Positions 1 through 8,628 of a stretch of 64,000 bases of DNA are shown here, in pieces; the first letter of the stretch is position 1; each line of letters starts with the position of its first letter. This DNA comes from Ignavibacteriales bacterium (GTDB taxonomy: Bacteria; Bacteroidota; Ignavibacteria; Ignavibacteriales; Ignavibacteriaceae). The translations under genes and the position numbers were made by a program. Under the pieces are notes generated by a model. That model saw only the letters and a program-made list of their open reading frames with translations. It was not told where the DNA came from and ran no database searches. The stretch spans positions 1,963,448 to 2,027,447 of the forward strand of contig CP054182.1 in the NCBI GenBank assembly GCA_015709675.1, written 5' to 3'.

Positions 1-379
1 GACCTCCGCCGATGGCGTATCCCGCAACCAGCGCGATGACGGGTATAGGCATGCTTCTGATGAGTTTCTGAAGATCAAGAACATTAAGGCGGGGTACACC
101 GTCACCCCCCATATAACCTTTGTCAACGCGGATTCTCTGATCTCCCCCCGAACAGAATGCATATTTGCCGTCTTTGGATGGTCCTGCTCCGGTGAAGAGC
201 ACTGCCCCGATTCTCAGGTCTTCGCGGGCATCTGCAAATGCATCATAAAGTTCTTTTACGGTTTCCGGACGGAAGGCGTTTCTTACTTCCGGGCGATTGA
301 TAGTGATTTTTGCGATGCCATCCATTTTTTCATAGATGATATCGGTATAGTCTTTTACTTTAGTCCAGTTATAGCTCAT
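1..379 (-). CDS. menB: 1,4-dihydroxy-2-naphthoyl-CoA synthase (MenB), 5' part only
   Basis: The first 126 residues of a crotonase-fold enzyme are visible; the rest runs off the left edge. MenB closes the second ring of the naphthoquinone by converting O-succinylbenzoyl-CoA to 1,4-dihydroxy-2-naphthoyl-CoA in menaquinone synthesis, in the cytosol. The translation starts [18 protein letters not shown], followed by [15 protein letters not shown] and the CSGGDQ motif that is diagnostic for MenB within the enoyl-CoA hydratase superfamily. The visible part ends in an AIGGG oxyanion-hole segment. The ATG lies 14 bases after the menH stop on the same strand, so the two menaquinone genes are almost certainly co-transcribed. 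It would be the last gene visible in a long minus-strand run beginning at purM. Confidence 0.95.
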   Translation of the reverse strand, partial: MSYNWTKVKDYTDIIYEKMDGIAKITINRPEVRNAFRPETVKELYDAFADAREDLRIGAVLFTGAGPSKDGKYAFCSGGDQRIRVDKGYMGGDGVPRLNVLDLQKLIRSMPIPVIALVAGYAIGGG

Positions 380-393
380 AATCGTCTGATTTT

Positions 394-1218
394 TTACAAA
401 TTTTCTGAAAAATTAAACAACAAATTTACGAAATCGGCAGGTTTCTCCAGATGAGTGTTATGCCCTGCACCGGGGATGATGGCGTGACGTCCATCCGGAA
501 CAAGGCCGCACATCTCCGTGCCTATACGGGTAAATTTCTCATCTTTTTCACCGGTGATTATTATAACAGGAACAGAAATCCTGCCCAGATCATTCCGCAT
601 ACCTGGCATAACTCCGGTGCCGAAGTGACGGAGATATTCAGCCATCACAGCCGGATTTGCTCTCCTCCTCCGCTCCTTCAGACGTTCAGCGGTTCCCGGA
701 GGAAGGGCTGCCTGCGAGGAAAAAATTTCCCGGCTTTTCCAGAGTGCTTCAAAATCCTCACCGCTAAGGCGCTCAATGGTATCAGCAAGAGCGTTATCCT
801 CCTCAATTCTTTTTATTTTTTCAGCGGGGTTGTGTATACCGGGAGTGCCTGATTCAAGCACAAGGCCGGAAATTCCGGGGTTCTGATAGAGGGCAGTATA
901 TAACGCAAGCCGGGCACCCATTGAGTAACCGCAGAGAATCTTTTTTTGATACGGCAGCTGCGTTAGAAATTCTTTAAGCAGAGCAGCAAGCGCATCCGCG
1001 TCTGGGGTGAAATCTTCGGGAAAATGAGAGTGCCCGCAGCCGGGGAGACTGAGCATATAACAGGTATGGCGCGGTGCAATTGCATAACAGAGCTGTTCCC
1101 ACTCAGCCGCATCGGAGGCAAAACCATGTATAAAGACAAAACAGGTGCCGGAGCCGCTTTCCGATTCATATTCAATGTAGTGCAGATTATGAACGGGCTC
1201 TTGTTCAGAGGTGCTCAA
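394..1218 (-). CDS. menH: Alpha/beta hydrolase, probable SHCHC synthase (MenH)
   Basis: This 274-residue alpha/beta hydrolase probably eliminates pyruvate from SEPHCHC to give SHCHC in menaquinone synthesis. Visible features are the FVFIHGF strand-loop near residue 27, the nucleophile elbow GYSMGAR around residue 97 with Ser as nucleophile, a late Asp (ITGEKDEKF) and a final His ([11 protein letters not shown]), which together make a normal catalytic triad. The GYSMGxR elbow and the position directly upstream of menB favour MenH over a generic esterase. The start codon lies inside the end of the HDAC-like gene (14-base overlap), indicating translational coupling. Family membership is certain; the MenH assignment rests partly on context. 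Confidence 0.85.
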   Translation of the reverse strand: MSTSEQEPVHNLHYIEYESESGSGTCFVFIHGFASDAAEWEQLCYAIAPRHTCYMLSLPGCGHSHFPEDFTPDADALAALLKEFLTQLPYQKKILCGYSMGARLALYTALYQNPGISGLVLESGTPGIHNPAEKIKRIEEDNALADTIERLSGEDFEALWKSREIFSSQAALPPGTAERLKERRRRANPAVMAEYLRHFGTGVMPGMRNDLGRISVPVIIITGEKDEKFTRIGTEMCGLVPDGRHAIIPGAGHNTHLEKPADFVNLLFNFSENL

Positions 1219-2128
1219 GATGACGCTTCACGCTGTTTGCAAGTGCGGTTAAATTATATCCTCCTTCAAGCATCGAGATAACCGGGATTCCAAGTGAATC
1301 TGCACAGGATTTCAGCAGCTTTGTCATTTCTGCATAGTCCTGCTCATTCAGTGCAACCTGCGCAAGGGGATCATCTTCATGGGCATCAAATCCGGCGGAG
1401 ATGAAAAGGCAGTCCGGCTTAAATTCGTTTATACGGGGGATGATCTGCTCGCGGAGGAGAGCAGTATATACATCACCGGTGGTGTGCGGTTTTACGGGGA
1501 GATTTACCGTATATCCTTTTCCTTCCCCCTCCCCCTGCTCAGAAGCATATCCGGTTCCCGGCCAGAGGGGCATCTGATGGATACTGAAAAAAAGCACTGA
1601 ACTGTCGCTGTAAAAAATATCCTGCGTTCCGTTGCCGTGATGCACATCCCAGTCCACAATGGCTGCCCGCTTTATATATCCTTTACTCTGAGCATAACGG
1701 ACCGCGGCCGCGACATTGCCAAAGTAGCAGAAACCCATCACCCTGTTTTTTTCAGCATGATGCCCGGGAGGCCTGACCGCGCAGAATACTGAATTATATC
1801 CTTCAGTAAAAACTTTGTCAACCGCGGTAATGCCCGCGCCCGCTGCCATGTATGCCGCATCAAGCGAACCGGGGGAAGAGTAGGTATCCCCTTCATCGAG
1901 CAGCTTCGCGCCGGAGATCACGCTGCTGCGTATATACTCAAGATGCGCACGGTCATGGATCTGCAATAACTGCTCATCCGTAACCCGGGGGTAATCATCA
2001 ATCCGGTCATACCCTTCAGGTAATTGAATCGCAAGAAGGGACTGCAGCCGCTCAGGCCTCTCAGCATGGGTGAAAGGCGGTATGTGGCCAAGCATTTTTT
2101 CTGAACTGATGAACAGCCGTTTACTCAT
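1205..2128 (-). CDS. Histone deacetylase-family (class II HDAC/AcuC-like) zinc deacetylase
   Basis: A 307-residue single-domain arginase/deacetylase-fold enzyme. It shows the paired active-site histidines in RPPGHHAE, the zinc ligands in DWDVHHGNG and in GFDAHEDDPLA, and the transition-state Tyr in EGGYNL near the C terminus. Bacterial members deacetylate small acetylated substrates (polyamines, acetoin-type compounds) or acetyl-lysine; the substrate cannot be read from the sequence. It sits between a PBP4-type peptidase and menH with 5-base spacing and a 14-base overlap, so it is expressed with them, but this does not identify its role. All catalytic residues appear present. Confidence 0.92.
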   Translation of the reverse strand: MSKRLFISSEKMLGHIPPFTHAERPERLQSLLAIQLPEGYDRIDDYPRVTDEQLLQIHDRAHLEYIRSSVISGAKLLDEGDTYSSPGSLDAAYMAAGAGITAVDKVFTEGYNSVFCAVRPPGHHAEKNRVMGFCYFGNVAAAVRYAQSKGYIKRAAIVDWDVHHGNGTQDIFYSDSSVLFFSIHQMPLWPGTGYASEQGEGEGKGYTVNLPVKPHTTGDVYTALLREQIIPRINEFKPDCLFISAGFDAHEDDPLAQVALNEQDYAEMTKLLKSCADSLGIPVISMLEGGYNLTALANSVKRHLEHL

Positions 2129-2133
2129 GCAGC

Positions 2134-3540
2134 TTACTCCGAAATAATGGTACAGATGGCATTCTGAAAATCAAGCACGCGCCGGATATTGCGGTAGTGG
2201 TTCTGCATCATGATGGAAAATACCAGCGTTTCATTTTTGCTGTTTACGGTATATCCTGAAAGACAGCTCACTCCGCTCAGGGTGCCGGTTTTAGCATATA
2301 CTTTTTCAAACGCTGCGCCGGTTTTCATACGGTTCTCAAGTGTGCCGTCAACCCCGGCAATGGGGAAGGAATTCCTGAGTATCTGGTAAAGCCCCGACTC
2401 CTGCTCGTTGCGGTAAAAATGCGCAAGTATCGTATGCAGCAGCTCCGCGGTAACCAGATTGTAATGGGAAACTCCTGAGCCATCAACAATGCGGTAAACT
2501 GAGGGGTTCATGTCCAGAAGCACAATCATGCTGTCAATCATTTTTACGCCGTTCCTGGCGCTTGCCGGAGACCCGGAATATTTGTGAGCGAGAGCGCGGA
2601 GCACCATTTCCGTGCTCAGATTATCGCTGGTTTTGTTCAGATTAACAATCAGTGAATCAAATCTTCTGCTCTCGGTATATATAGTGTCATTGTTGCCGTA
2701 TTCGTAATTGCGTGTTATCTCCGGCGCCGGAACATTCCTGAAACCGGCTTCAATCAGCTTTTCCCGGAAAAGGGTCATGAAATAGAGGGGAGGATTGCTT
2801 ACGTTCAGGAACTCACTCTGCTCCCTCCCCGGACGTATATCGCCCTCAATAATTATTTCATCCTTATTTTCGAGGTAGTTACGGTTTATACGAAGAGGCT
2901 GCTCCGGATTTGCGGTAACTCTTGCGCGATTTTTCACAGGCATATATCCCGTTTCCGGTTCGAGCGTAACCGCGGGAACGGAATCACCTTCTGCTGCGGT
3001 GACGGTAACATAAAGTCCGTTATCATTGATATTTAGTGCCGAAAGATACGGCGCGTCAAATGAAGGGTCATCATCCCACATCCAGCCGTTGCCCCAGTAA
3101 AGACTATCCACCATGGAAACATCACCGATCAGCCTCCCCTTAATCCGTGTAATTCCTTTCTTCTTCAGTGCAGCAGCCATTTCAGTTAAGAGGGAGTCGG
3201 TAAAGTCAGGGTCAGCGCCCCCCCTGATGATAAGATCTCCGGTAAATGTACCCTTCGAAACTTTACCCTGCGCAATGAGCGCGGTATGGAATGTATATTC
3301 AGGCCCGAGAAAAAGCAGCCCTGCAGCCGAGGTTATGATTTTCATATTCGAGGCGGGATGAAGCAGCATTTTACTGTTCCGGCTGAAAACCGTCTCTCCC
3401 GTGGATTCGTTGGTGATGTGAACGGCAATCAGGCAGGTGTCAAAAAAAGAACTGTTCAGCAGTTCTTCTATACGCTGTGACGGGGTCTGGCTGAATAACG
3501 CAGATGATATCGCAAAAAGTATATATAGTAACTTTTTCAA
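2134..3540 (-). CDS. dacB: D-alanyl-D-alanine carboxypeptidase/endopeptidase, PBP4 (S13) family
   Basis: A 468-residue exported penicillin-binding protein that trims or opens peptidoglycan cross-bridges in the periplasm. The N terminus is a signal peptide (MKKLLYILFAISSALFSQ). The serine-peptidase motifs are in order: SNMK (SxxK, in HPASNMKI), SDN (SxN, in NKTSDNLS) and KTG (in YAKTGTLSGV). The long stretch between SxxK and SxN is the inserted domain typical of S13 enzymes. The start is TTG, overlapping the stop of the upstream TatD-radical SAM gene by four bases. The length matches the family and no key residue is missing. Confidence 0.93.
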   Translation of the reverse strand: MKKLLYILFAISSALFSQTPSQRIEELLNSSFFDTCLIAVHITNESTGETVFSRNSKMLLHPASNMKIITSAAGLLFLGPEYTFHTALIAQGKVSKGTFTGDLIIRGGADPDFTDSLLTEMAAALKKKGITRIKGRLIGDVSMVDSLYWGNGWMWDDDPSFDAPYLSALNINDNGLYVTVTAAEGDSVPAVTLEPETGYMPVKNRARVTANPEQPLRINRNYLENKDEIIIEGDIRPGREQSEFLNVSNPPLYFMTLFREKLIEAGFRNVPAPEITRNYEYGNNDTIYTESRRFDSLIVNLNKTSDNLSTEMVLRALAHKYSGSPASARNGVKMIDSMIVLLDMNPSVYRIVDGSGVSHYNLVTAELLHTILAHFYRNEQESGLYQILRNSFPIAGVDGTLENRMKTGAAFEKVYAKTGTLSGVSCLSGYTVNSKNETLVFSIMMQNHYRNIRRVLDFQNAICTIISE

Positions 3541-4898
3541 AAGAATTCTCTTACTCTGAATTTTACTTTGCCGAGGGACTCACTGAATTTTTCCGACTCA
3601 GCTTCATTTTCCATGCCCGAGACCACTGAAACCACAACCTCCGGAACATATTCCTGAGCTTTCTGTACGAAAGAAAGCATTTCACCGAAGAGGGACTTGT
3701 TCACCTGCATAATCTCAGTGTATTTCTCCGGATTATAACTGTTCAGACTCACCGAAACGGAGTCCAGCACACCCTGCATCTCAGGAGTAATATCCCTTTT
3801 ATTAATAAAGGATCCGTGCCCGTTGGTATTCATCCGGGTTTTGCCGCCGGAGGATTTAACATACCGAGCCACTTCTTTCACCACATCCCACCGGATGGTA
3901 GGCTCGCCGTAACCGCAGAAGACGATTTCAGAATACTGCTTCGGGTCGCCTATCTGACGTATATATTCAGAAGCAGGAGGTTCCTCCGATCTTTTCATTC
4001 CGAGATTATAGCCGCTGATAACCGGCTCCGACCCGCGCGTGCAGAAGACACAATCCGCATTGCAGCGGTTGGTGACGTTGATATATAACGCTTTTCCTAT
4101 TTTATAGGTAAAGGAAACCCCCGGCGTTGATCCGATGCCAAAGAACCGGAAGACATTATATTCGGTAATTCTTGAGATATCCTCAGGGGTGAGGTGGTGC
4201 AGTTCCGCCAGTTTTTCAGCGACCAGACGCGTATGCATCGGTTCATTCCGTTTGCCGCGGAATGGGACCGGGGTCATATAAGGAGAATCGGTTTCGAGCA
4301 GAAGATGCTCAGGAGAGACTCCCGCTGCAATCTGCCGCAGCTCATCCATTTTCTTAAAAGTGATATTGCCGGTGAAGGAGATATAATGATGCAGCCGCAC
4401 CAGCTCACGCGCTTCTTCAAGACCGGCGTTAAAGCAGTGGAACTGCGCCTTCAGACCGGTGCCGGCATAACTTCTTATTATATTCATCATATCTTCAGTG
4501 GAATCACGGTTATGGATGATAACCGGTTTGCCGAGCTCAAGCGAAAGGTCAAGCTGCTCACGGAAGATTTTATGCTGTATATCCTTGGGTGAAAAATCGT
4601 AAAAATAATCAAGACCGATTTCACCAATAGCCGCAATTTTCGGGTGTGAGGCAATCTCCCGTATCTGCTTCAGGTAATCATCCGGAGCTTTGGCAGCATC
4701 GTGGGGGTGAATGCCTGCCGCTCCGTATATCATTTCGTATTTGTCGCAAAGGGCTGTAACTTCCTTTGCAGTGGCTATATCCGTTGCGGGTATAATTACC
4801 CGGTGAACCCCCGCCTGGCGGGCGCGTTCAAGTACCGCGTCTATATCCTCCTTAAACTCCGGAGAATAGAGGTGCGCGTGAGAATCCGTTAGTGTCAT
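3537..4898 (-). CDS. Fusion: TatD-family metal-dependent hydrolase + radical SAM domain
   Basis: The 453-residue protein joins two enzymes. Residues 1-255 form a TatD-type amidohydrolase with SHAHLY (residues 6-11), Glu93 in EIGLD, His129 in PVIIHN, His154 in AQFHCF and Asp204 in LETDSPYM, the normal metal ligands; TatD proteins act as nucleases or phosphodiesterases. Residues 262-453 are a radical SAM domain with the CX3CX2C iron-sulfur motif at Cys279, Cys283 and Cys286 (NRCNADCVFC) and a GYGEPT SAM-binding loop. From memory, a TatD-associated radical SAM family (separate or fused) is recognised in protein-family databases, but its reaction is not known to me. One base separates it from the TonB receptor stop and it overlaps dacB by four bases. 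Confidence 0.93.
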   Translation of the reverse strand: MTLTDSHAHLYSPEFKEDIDAVLERARQAGVHRVIIPATDIATAKEVTALCDKYEMIYGAAGIHPHDAAKAPDDYLKQIREIASHPKIAAIGEIGLDYFYDFSPKDIQHKIFREQLDLSLELGKPVIIHNRDSTEDMMNIIRSYAGTGLKAQFHCFNAGLEEARELVRLHHYISFTGNITFKKMDELRQIAAGVSPEHLLLETDSPYMTPVPFRGKRNEPMHTRLVAEKLAELHHLTPEDISRITEYNVFRFFGIGSTPGVSFTYKIGKALYINVTNRCNADCVFCTRGSEPVISGYNLGMKRSEEPPASEYIRQIGDPKQYSEIVFCGYGEPTIRWDVVKEVARYVKSSGGKTRMNTNGHGSFINKRDITPEMQGVLDSVSVSLNSYNPEKYTEIMQVNKSLFGEMLSFVQKAQEYVPEVVVSVVSGMENEAESEKFSESLGKVKFRVREFF

Positions 4899-4899
4899 G

Positions 4900-7059
4900 T
4901 CAGAAATAGGATTCTATGTTGAGTGAGAAATTCCTGATCGGAGCGATATTGCCGATCATTTCAACATAGCTGTAATTAAAAAGATTTTTTACTGAAAAAC
5001 TTACCTTTACCGGCAGATTCAGTCCGCCGAGCAGATATCCTGCTGTTATATCGCTTACAAAAACTTCCGTCCGCTTATTGCCGTCTTTAACCAGCCCAAG
5101 CAGCACCAGTTCATCATCAATCTCATCAACCCGGCTCCAGTATCTGAAATCATATACCAGTGAGAAATACTGCCAGGAAAAAAGCCAGGATGAAGTAAAG
5201 GTAAACTTCGGGCGGTATTTCATGGCTTTGTCTCTTCCTTTATCCTCAGTGTTCAGATACATCAGATTGTTTGAAAGCTGCAGTGAAAGCGCGCTGATGC
5301 TGTTGACCAGATTAACTTCATACCCTGATATGAGCGCGTCGGTAAGATTGGTAAAGCGTATCTGGCCGTCTGATATATCCACCGCCGGCTCAATAAAGTT
5401 TTTATATTCATTGTAGAAAAGGGATACATCAGCGGAGTGCCCCGGAGCAAAGAGATAATTGCCGCCTATTTCAAGATTGCTCACCGTTTCCGATTTCAGC
5501 GATGGATTCGGCTTAATCACAATACCGCTCAGATTGGTCTGCGTAAAGGTCTCAGCGAGTGAGGGAGCCCGGAATCCGGTACCGGCGGAAAGCCGAAGAG
5601 TGAGGCGGGGATTCAATTTGTAATTCAAACCAAGTTTGGGCGAAAGGGCATTTTCCGCTTCAAGAGAATCAAGCTTTGTATAGTCATATCTGATGCCGCC
5701 GCTCAGACGCAGTTCCGGTGTGAGCGCGTATTCAGCCTGTATATATGTACCGGTTCCGAAGGAAGTCCGGTCGCCGAAGATATTGGCATCGGTGGTGCCG
5801 GAGGTTACCTCAAAGCCCGCGATGGTGTGCAGCTTGTCAGTAATCTGATAATCAGCGGAAAAGTCATTGCGTATCAGCCCGGACTGAGAAAAATTGGCCG
5901 CAGCGGACTGATCATCCCACTTGTTGCGGTAGTAGGAAAGACGGTTGGTGAGAAAGAGTGAGTTACCCAGCGAGTGTTTATACGCAGCGCCGTAAAACTG
6001 CCGGTTTGAATTCACCCGCTGTCCCGCGTCTTCAGTACGGGGAACCAGCGCGTTGCGTGAATCTCTCCAGTAAAGGAAATCACCCCGCTCCATGATATAT
6101 ACATTGCCGTACAGGGAAAGTGCGGAGACTTCCGTGAGGGGAAGATCCGACTTAAAGAAAAGGGAATACCGCTTGTAAAAATCATCACTCCGGTAACCGT
6201 CACTTTCAGCGCGGTTAAGGGAAAGCATCATGCCTGCCTCGCCGCCGAGTGCAAGTTTCTGCGTGACGTGCAGACCGTTAAAATAGCGAGTGCTGCTGTT
6301 CCACTTCCACAGATCATGCGGAGGATCACTGTAAGCACCGCCGTACATCCGCAGATAGGTTTCATTCTTCTTTGGTTCTTCGGTAATCAGGTTAATCACG
6401 CCGCCAATGGCATTGCTTCCGTAGATTGAGCTTGCCGCTCCCTTAATCACTTCAATCCGCTGCAGCGCGTTAAAAGGGAAAATCTCCCAGATAATCTCGC
6501 CGGTATCGCCTGTATATAAGGGGAATCCGTCCAGCGCGGTGATTACTCTGGTGCCCGCACCTCTGGAGTATCCGCTTGAGCCGCGGATGCTGACCTGATC
6601 AAGCGTGACCGTTACCCCCGGTATATACCGGAGCGCCTGGTCCAGTGAGGCAAGAGCTTTGTTTCTTATATTGCTACCCTGAAGCACCTGCGCGCTCACC
6701 GGGAGTGACTGTATCTGCTGCTCATATTTTGAGGCGGTAACTATCACCTGATCCGTAAGAATAACCTCTTCCTTCAGGAGGATGTTGATCTTCCGGGTTT
6801 CGTTAAAGAGAATGATTTTGCCTGACTCATAAGGAGTATATCCGATGGCTGAAACCCGCAGACGGTATTCACCGCTTGGCAGACCGGTGATGCGGAACTC
6901 TCCCTTCTGATCGCTTGCCGTGCCGAAGTCAGTGCCGGTCAGAATTATATTCGCTCCGGGGAGGGGGTTCAGTTTGTCATCGGTAATTTTACCCTCAATG
7001 ACCGACTGCCCCGCGAGGCGAAGCGTGAATGCTAAACATAGTATCCAGATATATCTCAT
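4900..7059 (-). CDS. TonB-dependent outer-membrane receptor
   Basis: A 719-residue outer-membrane receptor. After a signal peptide it has a carboxypeptidase-regulatory-like beta-sandwich (residues about 20-105, GKITDDKLNPLPGANIILTG), then the plug domain (about 110-235; SIRGSSGYSRGAGTRV, RIEVIKGAASSIYGSNAIGG) and a 22-strand-type barrel ending in an aromatic residue (NIESYF). The plug signatures resemble BtuB/colicin-receptor types rather than SusC proteins, and no SusD partner is present. The gene lies two bases after a small lipoprotein gene, which could be its surface partner. The ligand cannot be assigned. Confidence 0.94.
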   Translation of the reverse strand: MRYIWILCLAFTLRLAGQSVIEGKITDDKLNPLPGANIILTGTDFGTASDQKGEFRITGLPSGEYRLRVSAIGYTPYESGKIILFNETRKINILLKEEVILTDQVIVTASKYEQQIQSLPVSAQVLQGSNIRNKALASLDQALRYIPGVTVTLDQVSIRGSSGYSRGAGTRVITALDGFPLYTGDTGEIIWEIFPFNALQRIEVIKGAASSIYGSNAIGGVINLITEEPKKNETYLRMYGGAYSDPPHDLWKWNSSTRYFNGLHVTQKLALGGEAGMMLSLNRAESDGYRSDDFYKRYSLFFKSDLPLTEVSALSLYGNVYIMERGDFLYWRDSRNALVPRTEDAGQRVNSNRQFYGAAYKHSLGNSLFLTNRLSYYRNKWDDQSAAANFSQSGLIRNDFSADYQITDKLHTIAGFEVTSGTTDANIFGDRTSFGTGTYIQAEYALTPELRLSGGIRYDYTKLDSLEAENALSPKLGLNYKLNPRLTLRLSAGTGFRAPSLAETFTQTNLSGIVIKPNPSLKSETVSNLEIGGNYLFAPGHSADVSLFYNEYKNFIEPAVDISDGQIRFTNLTDALISGYEVNLVNSISALSLQLSNNLMYLNTEDKGRDKAMKYRPKFTFTSSWLFSWQYFSLVYDFRYWSRVDEIDDELVLLGLVKDGNKRTEVFVSDITAGYLLGGLNLPVKVSFSVKNLFNYSYVEMIGNIAPIRNFSLNIESYF

Positions 7060-7061
7060 AC

Positions 7062-7574
7062 TTATTCCGGTGGTTGTGGAGGCGGATTATCAAAATCACA
7101 GTATATATTAACTCCGGAGACAAACTGCCCTTCCGGAATCACGACGGGGGAAACAACGGCGGTATCACCGGGAGCGCGGTAAAGGCCTACCACAAACCAG
7201 GCGCCGCGGTCAAGAGCAAGTTCAGGCGTGGTTGAGAAGGCAATTGCCGTATAGGCATAGCTTCCCGCCGTCAGGTTAAAAATATCGCTTATCCTGTTGT
7301 CGTTGGTGTTGTAGGTCCAGGTGCTTGCTCCGATGGGAATGGAGTCACTCACAAACGCCAGATTAAACGGGTTAAAATCTGCCACGCTGTTCAGCGGTGA
7401 GCGGAAGACCACCAGATGCACGCGGGTGATATCAGGGTTCCAGGTGCCGGAAAAGGTAACCGTACCGCCGAAGCCCATCTGTATGGGTTTCTCCGGTTCC
7501 GGCTCAATGCCTCCCGAGCATCCGGCCGCAAAGAGCACACCGGCCAGAAGTATATATAACGCGAATTTTTTCAA
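7062..7574 (-). CDS. Small predicted lipoprotein
   Basis: A 170-residue secreted protein with a clear lipobox (LFAAGC at about residues 14-19), followed by a short Glu/Pro linker and a beta-rich domain of about 140 residues with a Pro-rich C-terminal tail. No family is recognised. The start is TTG, which gives a textbook lipoprotein signal peptide (MKKFALYILLAGVLFAAGC). It is two bases upstream of the TonB-dependent receptor on the same strand, so it may act with that receptor at the cell surface or in the periplasm; this is inferred from position only. Confidence 0.85.
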   Translation of the reverse strand: MKKFALYILLAGVLFAAGCSGGIEPEPEKPIQMGFGGTVTFSGTWNPDITRVHLVVFRSPLNSVADFNPFNLAFVSDSIPIGASTWTYNTNDNRISDIFNLTAGSYAYTAIAFSTTPELALDRGAWFVVGLYRAPGDTAVVSPVVIPEGQFVSGVNIYCDFDNPPPQPPE

Positions 7575-7641
7575 ACAGTTGTTTCTCCTTTTAATGAGAG
7601 TTCACTTTTTATAAATCTGCTTTGTGATTCCGCCCCTCAGT

Positions 7642-8628
7642 TTAATAAACACCGGGAAAGCGAAAATCATTCCTGAAATCATCACTGCCGAGTATTTCAG
7701 TGCTCCCTTTCTTTTTATCATACACGGCAATTTTTCCGAAGCCAAATTCATCCAGATGCGTGTAGTAAAGCAGGCCTGTTTTGCCGCTGACCGTAAACTG
7801 CGGATAAACGTTATCCGTAAACGCTGCTGATGAATCTATAACCCGGTACTCCTTTGTGCCCAGCAGATATTCCGTCAGATACCCTTTGAGCAGTGAGCCG
7901 GGAGAATCCTGCAGCGAATCGGGGAGCAGTTCGATAAAATAAAACGATTCTCCACCACGGTCCCAGACCGGAATCAGTGAATTTCTTGCCGGATCAGAAA
8001 GCAGCGTATCCTGATCACCGGCGGTATATCCGCTTCCGTAAAAAATGCCGAATGCTGCATCATCAAGCGGAGCGTTATATAAAAACCTGCTGCCTGAGGG
8101 GTTCCACACCGGCTGTATGACATCTTTGCCTACCACAAAGATGCTGTCATCTTCCAGGTGAAAGCCGTATGAAATCTGTTTATCAGCGTTAAAAAATGTT
8201 ATTCCCTTTTCATCAGGGAGCCAGGTGATGCTCACATCATCCCAGAAATCAACCTCAATCAGCTTAACCGGTTTTCCCCCCGACTCCCGTATCTGAATTC
8301 CCCCCGGAGCATAATAAGCAAAATATCTTCCGGATGGGGAGGGGCTTGGCTTATATCCGTTACCTACCTTCTGTAGGTTTTCTCCTTCGCGGTCGGTTCT
8401 CCAGATAAAATTCTCTCCGCAGAAAACCACACCGCTGTCAGTCCAAACCGGCAGAAAGGTGTTGCGCGAGCCAAGGTCATGCACCGTGGCCAGATTATCA
8501 TCCGTATATCCGGCCCGCAGCTCCGTGTGCTTCATGCTGAAATAGGTGAACACAATCCGCTCCTGCGGCAGCATCTGCTGAGTATATATCAGCATCAGGA
8601 ACAGGGCACAGCAAAGCGGGCCCCTCAC
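7642..8628 (-). CDS. Exported WD40/TolB-like beta-propeller protein
   Basis: A 328-residue protein with a hydrophobic N-terminal signal and repeated blades of TolB/WD40-like type (for example KPSPSPSGRYFAYYA, QPVWNPSGSRFLYNA, PVWDRGGESFYFIE, YPQFTVSGKTGLLYY), each following the pattern of a Pro/Trp-containing strand then an SGxxFxY turn. Such propellers usually mediate protein contacts in the periplasm; no catalytic site is seen. The start is GTG and overlaps the purM stop (GTGA), so it is translationally coupled to purM even though the functions look unrelated. Confidence 0.8.
   Translation of the reverse strand: MRGPLCCALFLMLIYTQQMLPQERIVFTYFSMKHTELRAGYTDDNLATVHDLGSRNTFLPVWTDSGVVFCGENFIWRTDREGENLQKVGNGYKPSPSPSGRYFAYYAPGGIQIRESGGKPVKLIEVDFWDDVSITWLPDEKGITFFNADKQISYGFHLEDDSIFVVGKDVIQPVWNPSGSRFLYNAPLDDAAFGIFYGSGYTAGDQDTLLSDPARNSLIPVWDRGGESFYFIELLPDSLQDSPGSLLKGYLTEYLLGTKEYRVIDSSAAFTDNVYPQFTVSGKTGLLYYTHLDEFGFGKIAVYDKKKGSTEILGSDDFRNDFRFPGVY

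Noticed and set aside
3816-4592. Plus-strand frames opposite the TatD-radical SAM gene, and other antisense frames across the window
   Set aside because: Shadow frames opposite well-conserved genes with no family resemblance.
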